A DNA stretch of 7,080 bases, taken from Pseudomonadota bacterium (lineage in GTDB: Bacteria; Myxococcota; UBA9042; PHBI01). A program made the position numbers and the translations under genes. Below are positions 1-5,390 of the stretch, piece after piece. Each line of letters begins with the position of its first letter. Position 1 is the first letter of the stretch. The notes beneath the pieces are model-generated. The model searched no databases and was not told where the DNA came from. It was given only the letters and a program-made list of their open reading frames with translations. The stretch is from positions 1-7,080 of the forward strand of contig SXIE01000210.1 in the NCBI GenBank assembly GCA_005772945.1. Direction: 5' to 3'.

Positions 1-28
1 CGAGTCCGAGTCCGAGTCCGAGTCCGAG
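1..28 (+). repeat. CGAGTC hexamer microsatellite (4.7 copies) encoding a Glu-Ser linker
   Basis: The window opens inside a perfect CGAGTC tandem repeat, four full copies plus CGAG. It is read in frame as alternating Glu and Ser by the protease gene that follows. Its true length is unknown because the left edge cuts it. Ser/Glu runs of this kind are common just after the lipidated cysteine in myxobacterial lipoproteins, where they act as flexible spacers. A six-base unit keeps the frame whatever the copy number, so the linker length can vary without breaking the gene. Confidence 0.85.
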
Positions 29-934
29 GTCCCGAGCTGCCTCGGGCCCACGCAGCCACTGCTCCTCGCGGGCGACCTCCCGTTCGTCGACGTGCGCATC
101 GGCGCCGCCCACGGCGCGTTCCTCCTCGATTGGGCGACCACCGCGAGCGTCATCGATCCCAGCGGCTTCTCCGTCCCGCATCCCACGCCCGTCCCCGGCA
201 CCTCGACCCAATGGGACGGCTTCACGTTCTTTGGCGCGTGGGCGCGCGTGACCCTCCAACCCCAGGACCTCTCCTTCTTCCAAGGGCCATTCGCAGAGGC
301 CGGCATCGTCGGCACGGACTTCCTGTCCCTCAACGCCTACACGCTCGATTGGCGCCGCGCGCGCCTGCACCGCGCCGAACTCCAAACCCTCTGTGACGAC
401 GCGACTTTACAAGCGCTCGGCTATCGCGCCCTGTCCTCCGCCGGCCACTTCGCGAAGGACCTCGGCGCGCTCCTCCCGAGCACCCCCAACGTCCCCGTCG
501 TGCCGCTGCGCATCGGCACCGCGACCGCCCCCGCCCAGCTCGACACCGGCTTCGACGACCGCCTCGCGCCGCCCTCCGTCAACCTCAACCGCGCCTTCTT
601 CGACGCCATCCAAGCGGCCGGCGTGACGCTCACGCGCGCGCCCGCCGACGACCTCGTCCTGACCACCTGCGTCCCCGGCGTCACCGAATCCGTGCACGCC
701 TATCGCCTGCCGCCGACCGCCGCGCTCGCCCTCATCGGCACCGATGGCACGCCCGTCCGGACGCTCGCCGCGCCCACGCTCTTCCTCAAGGCCACCCCGC
801 CCGCCGCCGCCCACTGCGGCGGGATCGGGACGGCCACATTCCCCGCCGCCCAACTCGGCGTCAGCGCCCTCGCGCGAGGTGGCTCGGTGATCCTCGATCC
901 CGAGACCTCGCGCGTCTGGCTCCCGCGCGACTAG
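2..934 (+). CDS. Bilobal retropepsin-like aspartic protease, probable lipoprotein (5' end missing)
   Basis: The frame is open from base 2 to the TAG at 932-934, giving 310 codons, and the true start lies upstream. A GTG at 92 is not a credible start because it would cut the first beta strand. After the Glu-Ser linker (residues 1-9) come two homologous halves. Lobe 1 (about residues 20-125) has the layout of a retroviral-type aspartic protease: a strand, then LLDWATTASVID with Asp43, then the closing GIVGTDFLSL near residues 101-110 followed by TLDWRRARL. Lobe 2 (about 163-310) has VPLRIG, then LDTGFDD with Asp181, and a closing GVSAL...VILDPETSRVWLP. The fold is therefore pepsin/retropepsin-like with both lobes in one chain. 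The DTG signature is intact only in lobe 2; lobe 1 reads DWA. It probably acts outside the cell, anchored through an off-window signal peptide (inference). Substrate is unknown. It could be an active single-chain protease with a variant loop, or a binding protein derived from one. Confidence 0.7.
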   Translation, partial: ESESESESEVPSCLGPTQPLLLAGDLPFVDVRIGAAHGAFLLDWATTASVIDPSGFSVPHPTPVPGTSTQWDGFTFFGAWARVTLQPQDLSFFQGPFAEAGIVGTDFLSLNAYTLDWRRARLHRAELQTLCDDATLQALGYRALSSAGHFAKDLGALLPSTPNVPVVPLRIGTATAPAQLDTGFDDRLAPPSVNLNRAFFDAIQAAGVTLTRAPADDLVLTTCVPGVTESVHAYRLPPTAALALIGTDGTPVRTLAAPTLFLKATPPAAAHCGGIGTATFPAAQLGVSALARGGSVILDPETSRVWLPRD

Positions 935-973
935 TGCGGCGACCGGAGCGTTTCGATCCGGTCACGGCACTAG
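931..973. terminator. Hairpin between convergent genes, probable bidirectional terminator
   Basis: A 16-base left arm (931-946) and a 16-base right arm (958-973) are complementary at 14 of 16 positions, with an 11-base middle (947-957) that can extend the stem by a few more pairs. The outer seven bases (CTAGTGC/GCACTAG) and the inner six (GACCGG/CCGGTC) pair perfectly. The left arm includes the stop codon of the protease gene, and the structure ends 20 bases before the stop of the opposing lipoprotein gene. There is no T-run on either side, so if it stops transcription it is not a classical intrinsic terminator. Its position between two convergent 3' ends supports the call. Confidence 0.6.
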
Positions 974-993
974 ACCCCGCCGTCGGCCCCACG

Positions 994-2988
994 TCAGTGT
1001 TCGTGGCCCGACTTCATGATCCGCGCCGGCACCGGCAGCAGCTCGCGGTGCGCGCGCCAGTGCGACGTCGCCTTGCCGTCGCCCACCAGGCACTGACCGG
1101 CCTCGACCGCGCTCAACTCGCCGCACCCCGGCGTCAAGCACTGCTCGCGCCCGCTCGTCCCGACAAGGCTCGGCGCGCCACTGGCCACCTGCTCGAAGCT
1201 GATGTGCATGTGATGATGGTGAAAGCGGAACCACCCGCGTCCCGTATCCGTGACCTCGTACGCCAGCGGCCGACTCGGCGAGCAGGCCGGCCCCGACACC
1301 CAGCCGTTGCCGCATAGGACATCGATCGCCTGCTCCATGAGCGGCCCGACCTTGCCGTCGACCCCGATCACGCGCACCCGCCCGCTCGTCATCATCGTCC
1401 CCAGGATCATCGCCGAACGCCAGAGATCGAGCGTCGTCGGCGCCGCCGTGCAGTGGTACGCGTCGGCCCCACCCGACGTGTGCGTGCAGATCGGCCGGAG
1501 CTTGTTGTCCGGCGCCGCCGACGTCTGGAAGTACGCGAAATCCGTATCGTATCCCATCTCGTGGGTGCCCTCCGGATGCCCCGGATCGCCTTCGCGCGCC
1601 CCCGGGATCGCCCCGTTCTTCTCGCTCATGTCGCCGAGCCCGATCGGCTTGCCGTTACCGCCCAACCAGCTCTTGGCCTTGCAATCGACCACCGCCGACG
1701 CCCACTTGATGAGCATCTGCAGGTCACGCCGCGACCAGCTCCGATACTCGTCGGTCACGTCCGTCTCGCCGTTGATCGCGTAGTCCCAGTAGCCGGTCCC
1801 GAGGTTCGGGTCGAACTGGATGAGCTCGCCGCAATAGGCCGCCGTGCCCACACAGTCGCGCGTCGGCAGGCTCGGGCACTCGGGACCGGGCCCCGCACCC
1901 GGGCCGCCCGAGATGTCCGGCACGCACGCGCCGCTCGGTGTGCACGCATAGCCGGCCTCGCAGCCTGCCTCCTGGCACGGCGGATCCCCGCAGGTCCCGT
2001 CGGCGTGGCACACCGTCCCCTGCGGACACGAGTTCGCGGTGCACGCCGGAACGCAGTAGTCATCGGTCGCGTCGCACGCGTAGTTCGTCGGGCAGCCCGA
2101 CGTCGCGCACCCCGGGAAACAGACCCCCGGATCGAAGCACGCATACCCCTGATTGCACGCCGCCCCGCCCGCGCCGCACGACGCCACGCACGCCGTCCCG
2201 CCGCCCGAGAAGATCGCCTCGCAGCGACTCCCGACCGGGCACGAGTTCGCCGTGCAGCCCTCGATCATGCAGTAGCCGTTGAAGAACCCCGTCGCCGTGC
2301 CATTGAGGTCCGCCGGGTAGCAGAACGCGCCGGCGTCCTTGCAGTCGCCGTCCGCCTCGCACGCGCCGCCGACTGGCGCCGTCCCGGTGCCCGTCTCGTA
2401 GTACCAACAGGTGTTGTCGGCGTCGCAGACGTAGCCTTCGCCGGTCCGGCAGTCGCTCGGGCCCGCGCAGTCCTCGATGCAGAAGTCGCCCTGGCTGCCG
2501 AGCGTGTAGCAAGTCGAGCCATTCGGGCACCCGGGGGCGCACGCCTTGGTGCAGTACCCGCCCGGGAACCCGAGGCAGACCGCGTCGGGTCCCTCGCAGT
2601 CGCTTGCGGACGCGCACGAGGAGCCGACGGCGCCCGTGGGCGGGGTGGTCGTGTCGCCCGGCGTGCCGGTGTCCGTGACGGTCGTCTCGTGGACCATCGT
2701 GTCCATCGGGTGGGTCGTGGTGCCGGTCGACGTGTCGTGCTCCGTCGTCGTGCTGTCGTGCGTCGTCGCGGTCGTCGCGGTCGCGTCCGGCGAGCCGGTC
2801 GGCGGGTTCGTGCTCGTCGACACCGTCGTCGCGTCGCCGTTCAGTGTCGGAACGTCGCCGCCCACCACCGCGTCGACGCCCGCTGTCGTGCCCGCACCGG
2901 TGCCGGCGCTGTCGCAACCGGCCGCGGTGATTCCGGAAATCGCGGCCCAGAGGCCAAAGGATCGAATCGAGCGCCGAGTCTCGCGCAT
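994..2988 (-). CDS. Cysteine-rich lipoprotein with C-terminal LAS-type zinc peptidase domain (MepA/M15-like)
   Basis: 664 residues. The ATG at 2986-2988 is preceded by GGGAGG (2996-3001) at a 7-base gap, which fixes the start. Residues 1-24 form an Arg-rich, then hydrophobic signal peptide ending AAG before Cys25, a type II lipobox (Asp follows at +2). Residues 53-118 are a Thr-rich spacer. Residues 125-355 hold 36 cysteines in short modules. The C-terminal part (about 415-600) resembles LAS metallopeptidases: HPEGTHEMGYDTDFAY gives His471, His476 and Asp483 (the H-x6-D zinc pair), and HHHHMHISF gives His593-x-His595 (the HxH motif). In penicillin-insensitive murein endopeptidase (MepA) the same layout binds zinc and cuts peptidoglycan cross-links, so a cell-wall peptidase is the best guess; another peptide substrate is possible. 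Eleven further cysteines lie in residues 371-633, so the whole ectodomain is probably disulphide-bonded. It converges on the protease gene and lies downstream of the phosphatase gene on the same strand. Confidence 0.8.
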   Translation of the reverse strand: MRETRRSIRSFGLWAAISGITAAGCDSAGTGAGTTAGVDAVVGGDVPTLNGDATTVSTSTNPPTGSPDATATTATTHDSTTTEHDTSTGTTTHPMDTMVHETTVTDTGTPGDTTTPPTGAVGSSCASASDCEGPDAVCLGFPGGYCTKACAPGCPNGSTCYTLGSQGDFCIEDCAGPSDCRTGEGYVCDADNTCWYYETGTGTAPVGGACEADGDCKDAGAFCYPADLNGTATGFFNGYCMIEGCTANSCPVGSRCEAIFSGGGTACVASCGAGGAACNQGYACFDPGVCFPGCATSGCPTNYACDATDDYCVPACTANSCPQGTVCHADGTCGDPPCQEAGCEAGYACTPSGACVPDISGGPGAGPGPECPSLPTRDCVGTAAYCGELIQFDPNLGTGYWDYAINGETDVTDEYRSWSRRDLQMLIKWASAVVDCKAKSWLGGNGKPIGLGDMSEKNGAIPGAREGDPGHPEGTHEMGYDTDFAYFQTSAAPDNKLRPICTHTSGGADAYHCTAAPTTLDLWRSAMILGTMMTSGRVRVIGVDGKVGPLMEQAIDVLCGNGWVSGPACSPSRPLAYEVTDTGRGWFRFHHHHMHISFEQVASGAPSLVGTSGREQCLTPGCGELSAVEAGQCLVGDGKATSHWRAHRELLPVPARIMKSGHEH
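1924..2616 (-). repeat. Tandem cysteine-rich modules within the LAS lipoprotein
   Basis: These bases code for residues 125-355. The 36 cysteines follow a loosely repeated spacing of C-x(3-6)-C-x(4-6)-C-x(5-10)-C-x(3-4), about 22 residues per unit. It is clearest in the last five units, which start at Cys245, 271, 294, 316 and 338. Two units begin with the same peptide CTANSCP (residues 245-251 and 316-322), and the matching 18-base stretches at 2239-2256 and 2026-2043 agree at 16 positions, which points to duplication. The earlier part (125-223) has the form CxxxxDC...C, often seen in secreted myxobacterial proteins. Even cysteine numbers suggest full disulphide pairing. These modules may bind a ligand or simply hold the enzyme away from the membrane; nothing here decides which. 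Confidence 0.7.
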
Positions 2989-3172
2989 GTGACGTCCTCC
3001 CGAGGTTGGAGGCGGGCGGACTAGCAGGACGCGCGCGCGCCCGCAAGCGTCGAGTCGCGAACCACGACGCGGCGGTCACATCCCAGCGGCTTCGCGGGCA
3101 GCCCGGCAAGGGTCCTGACGGGCCAGCCGGGCCTTCGCGAACGAGCCCCGGCGGCCGCGCGCCAACGCCCGA
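2989..3172. other. Intergenic region between phosphatase and LAS lipoprotein genes
   Basis: The 184 bases contain the ribosome binding site GGGAGG of the lipoprotein gene (2996-3001, minus strand) and an 11-base alternating CG tract (3030-3040). They also contain a GCGGCCGC palindrome (3151-3158) and a weak inverted repeat (CCGGG at 3127-3131, CCCGG at 3147-3151). On the minus strand a poor promoter-like pair can be found around the CG tract, but the match is too weak to call. No strong hairpin follows the phosphatase stop, so read-through from the upstream operon into the lipoprotein gene remains possible. Confidence 0.4.
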
Positions 3173-4594
3173 TCAGGGTACGCCGCCATCCCCCGGGGCG
3201 GTCGCCGCTTTGTCGCCCGCCATCACCTGCGCGATCGTCCGGAAGCGCGTGCCGAGATCGACGATGCGCTTGCCGACGTTCTCGAGCAGCGGCACCGCGA
3301 GCTGGACCCCGAGCGAAGGCCGCCGCTGCACGACCTCGAAGAAGCGCGCGCGCGTCAGCGTGAGCACCGTCGTCGGCTGAATCGCCACGATGGTGGCCGT
3401 GCGCGGGCCGAGGCGCGCCAAAGCGATCTCGCCGGCATAGCCCCCGGGGCCGAGATCCACCAGGTGCGCGCGCCGATAGGTCACGCGCGCCTTGCCCGAG
3501 ACGATGACGAAGAGGCTGTCGCCCTCGGCCCCCTCGCGGCAGATGAGATCGTTTTGTGCGTAGGTCTGGTACTCGAAATAGGGTGTGATGAGGAGCCGCT
3601 CGTTCTCGCTCAATTGCTCGAAAAGAAAGCACTTTCCGAGAATCCTCGCGACGTCGATGCGCTCGCGCTTGGCGACCCCTTCGTCGGGCGCCGGACCGAC
3701 CCCCTCGACCGGGATGAGCTGCACCGTGATGTTGTCCTTGCCGCCGGCCTCGTTCGCCGACGCGATGAGCGCCTCGGCCTTCGCCGCCAGCGGCACGTCG
3801 CGCACCAGGATCTCCGCGATGCGCCGATCGCTCACCATGCGATGGAGCCCGTCCGAGCACAGCAGCATCACATCGCCCGGCGCCACGCGGATCTCCGCGA
3901 TGTCGGGTCGCAGGTCGTTCGTGACCCCGATCGCCTGCGTCAGCGTCTTGCGGTACGGGCTCTGCGCGTACGTCTCGGCCGTCAGCTCGCCGCGCTTGAG
4001 CTGCAGCATCGCCAGCGTATGGTCGGTCGTTAGGCAGCGCAGCTTCCGGTCACGCCACAGGTAGGCGCGCGCATCCCCGACGTGCGCCACGTACGCAAAT
4101 GGCCCCATGAGGGTCAGCGCCACGCACGCCGCCGTTGCGCGCCGATCGCCGCGCCGGTGGACCTCGTTGCGCACGGCCTCGCTCGCGCGGTTGATGACGG
4201 ATTCGAAGAAGTGGCCGACCGCCAAGCGCGACGAGCTGTCGCCCGAGCGCGCCACGCGCGTCTGGAACTCGCGCAGCGCCTTGGCATCCTTTGATAGCGT
4301 GTCGAGCGTGAGCTCGGCGGGCCAGCGCGCCCCGCTCGCATCCGCGATGGCCCAGAGCGGGGTGTCCGCCAGGATGAGGCTCGCGTCCTCGTTCTCGGTC
4401 ATCCGTCGCCCGAGGTCGGTCTGCTCGACGCCCGCCCCGAACGTGACCTGGAGCGCCGTCTCCACGACCGAGCGCGGCGTCGCCACCGCCTGCGGCTCGG
4501 CGGCCTCGCGCGGTGCCCGCGGGGGTGGTTGCGGGCGCGGTGCCTGAGGTCGGGCGGCGGGGTTCGGACGGGTCGGCGGGTCAGGCGTTTCCAT
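3173..4594 (-). CDS. PP2C-family Ser/Thr phosphatase fused to a cyclic-nucleotide-binding domain
   Basis: 473 residues. An in-frame stop lies four codons before the ATG, so no longer form starting further upstream in this frame is possible. Residues 1-40 are Pro-rich and probably disordered. The PP2C domain spans about 50-298: MTENED (Glu69, Asp70), IADASGA (Asp85), HVGDARAYL (Asp174), LCSDGL (Asp248) and GGKDNITV (Asp287, Asn288) match the metal-binding motifs of the family, which removes phosphate from Ser/Thr using Mn or Mg. The second motif is DAS-GA instead of the usual DGxGG, so the glycine that normally contacts metal through its backbone is Ala86. A cNMP-binding domain follows at about 319-440 with a phosphate-binding cassette reading GEIAL (388-392) and PRTAT (397-401); the Arg and Glu that contact the nucleotide are present. 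There is no membrane segment, so it should be cytoplasmic. It overlaps the reductase gene by 14 bases and has no convincing ribosome binding site of its own, which suggests translational coupling. Likely role: nucleotide-gated reversal of Ser/Thr kinase signalling (inference). Confidence 0.87.
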   Translation of the reverse strand: METPDPPTRPNPAARPQAPRPQPPPRAPREAAEPQAVATPRSVVETALQVTFGAGVEQTDLGRRMTENEDASLILADTPLWAIADASGARWPAELTLDTLSKDAKALREFQTRVARSGDSSSRLAVGHFFESVINRASEAVRNEVHRRGDRRATAACVALTLMGPFAYVAHVGDARAYLWRDRKLRCLTTDHTLAMLQLKRGELTAETYAQSPYRKTLTQAIGVTNDLRPDIAEIRVAPGDVMLLCSDGLHRMVSDRRIAEILVRDVPLAAKAEALIASANEAGGKDNITVQLIPVEGVGPAPDEGVAKRERIDVARILGKCFLFEQLSENERLLITPYFEYQTYAQNDLICREGAEGDSLFVIVSGKARVTYRRAHLVDLGPGGYAGEIALARLGPRTATIVAIQPTTVLTLTRARFFEVVQRRPSLGVQLAVPLLENVGKRIVDLGTRFRTIAQVMAGDKAATAPGDGGVP

Positions 4595-5315
4595 AGACGG
4601 GCATCACCAGGCCGGTGGTGAGAACATTGTCTGGCGAGGCCAGGAACGCGATCGCGCGCGCGACCTCGTCGACCTTCGGCCAGCGCGAGAAATCGGCGCT
4701 CGGCATCGCGCGTCGATTGTCGGGCGTGTCCATGAGCGAGGGCGCGACGGCGTTCACGAGGATCCCGCTCGCCCGGAACTCCTCCGCGAGGCTCTCGGTG
4801 ACCCCGACGACCGCGAGCTTGGCGACGCTGTAGGCCGCCATTCCAGCGGCCGGGATGCGTCCCGCCCGCGAAGTGACATTGACGATCCGTCCACCCTGAC
4901 CGGCCTCACGCATGTTGCGCGCGGCCTCGCGGCAGGTGAGGAAGCACGTCGTCGCGTTCAGCTCGAACATGCGCCGGAACTCGGCCGCCGAGGTCTCGAG
5001 CGCCGGCGTCATCGCGAAGCCGCCCGTCAGGTGAATCGACGCCCACAGCGGCGGCAGCCCCGCGTAGAACGCGACGACCTGGACCTCGTCGGTGAGGTTG
5101 ACCTTCTCGACGATCGTCACGCGCGCGTCCTGCGCGAAGGACACCTCGGCCACGAGCCGCGCGTCGAAGTTCGGGATCCACACGCGCGCGCCGGCCGCGA
5201 GGAGGCGCTCCACGACAGCGCGTCCGAGCGCCCCGGTCCCGCCCGTGACGACCACCGCGCGACCCGCGAACGGTTCTCCACCCAGGATGCGAGGGTCGGT
5301 GACGGGGACCTGCAT
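4581..5315 (-). CDS. Short-chain dehydrogenase/reductase (SDR)
   Basis: 244 residues, the normal length for a classical SDR. Visible motifs are VVVTGGTGALG (cofactor loop, Thr24 to Gly31), HLTGGF (95-100, in the place of the usual NNAG), Asn120, Ser149 in VNVTSRAG, and the catalytic pair YSVAK (Tyr162, Lys166). The full Asn-Ser-Tyr-Lys set is present, so it should be an active NAD(P)-dependent oxidoreductase. The C-terminal part (DTPDNRRAMPSADFSRW, then FLAS and TGLVMPVYG) matches a recurrent SDR subgroup, but I cannot name the substrate. The ATG at 5313-5315 has an AGAGGG only one base upstream, too close for a normal ribosome binding site. A candidate promoter places the transcript start at about the ATG. 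It is the first gene of a probable two-gene unit with the PP2C phosphatase, whose ATG lies inside its final codons. Confidence 0.85.
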   Translation of the reverse strand: MQVPVTDPRILGGEPFAGRAVVVTGGTGALGRAVVERLLAAGARVWIPNFDARLVAEVSFAQDARVTIVEKVNLTDEVQVVAFYAGLPPLWASIHLTGGFAMTPALETSAAEFRRMFELNATTCFLTCREAARNMREAGQGGRIVNVTSRAGRIPAAGMAAYSVAKLAVVGVTESLAEEFRASGILVNAVAPSLMDTPDNRRAMPSADFSRWPKVDEVARAIAFLASPDNVLTTGLVMPVYGNA

Positions 5316-5320
5316 ACCCT

Positions 5321-5349
5321 CTCATACCCCAGCAACGGGCCGTCGACAA
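5321..5349 (-). promoter_or_regulatory. Candidate sigma70-type promoter for the SDR-phosphatase unit
   Basis: On the minus strand, TTGTCG (bases 5344-5349) is followed after 17 bases by TATGAG (5321-5326). Each hexamer matches the consensus at 4 of 6 positions and the spacing is ideal. The expected transcription start falls at or within a base or two of the SDR start codon, which would make the mRNA leaderless or nearly so. This agrees with the missing well-spaced ribosome binding site. It is motif matching only. Confidence 0.4.
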
Positions 5350-5371
5350 TGCGCCCCGCCTGGAGTAGCGT
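5343..5371 (+). promoter_or_regulatory. Candidate sigma70-type promoter for the DsbA-like lipoprotein gene
   Basis: TCGACA (5343-5348, 5 of 6 to TTGACA) is followed after exactly 17 bases by TAGCGT (5366-5371), which keeps the three most conserved -10 positions (T1, A2, T6). The predicted start near 5378 leaves a leader of about 13 bases that just contains the GGAGG ribosome binding site. The -35 hexamer overlaps that of the opposing promoter by five bases, centred on GTCGAC, so the two polymerases could exclude each other. Confidence 0.42.
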
Positions 5372-5380
5372 CCGCGCCCC

Positions 5381-5385
5381 GGAGG
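5381..5385 (+). promoter_or_regulatory. Ribosome binding site fixing the start of the DsbA-like lipoprotein
   Basis: GGAGG lies 5 bases before the ATG at 5391. This, together with the signal peptide that begins at that ATG, shows that the long upstream extension of the open frame (back to 5031, antisense to the reductase gene) is not translated. Confidence 0.8.
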
Positions 5386-5390
5386 CCCCG

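Noticed and set aside
92..94. GTG at 92 as start of the aspartic protease
   Set aside because: The frame is open to the left edge with a meaningful Glu-Ser linker and the first beta strand of lobe 1 (LPFVDVRIG) spans this codon, so the protein starts off-window.
1453..3024. Long plus-strand open frame (523 codons) opposite the LAS lipoprotein gene
   Set aside because: Its translation is dominated by Arg and Ala with no domain pattern. It is the complement of a gene with a clear signal peptide, cysteine modules and zinc motifs, and long antisense frames are expected at this GC content.
3030..3040. Alternating CG tract as a Z-DNA or regulatory element upstream of the LAS lipoprotein
   Set aside because: Eleven bases of alternating CG is short and likely by chance in this composition; no supporting motif nearby.
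2060..3109. Minus-strand open frame (349 codons) overlapping the LAS lipoprotein gene in another frame
   Set aside because: It is a frame-shifted copy of the Thr- and Cys-rich coding region, giving Arg/Asp/Gly-rich low-complexity protein with no recognisable fold.
5031..5390. N-terminal extension of the DsbA-like protein by 120 residues
   Set aside because: The extension is Arg-rich, antisense to the SDR gene, and would bury the lipoprotein signal peptide. GGAGG at 5381-5385 and ATG at 5391 give the proper start.
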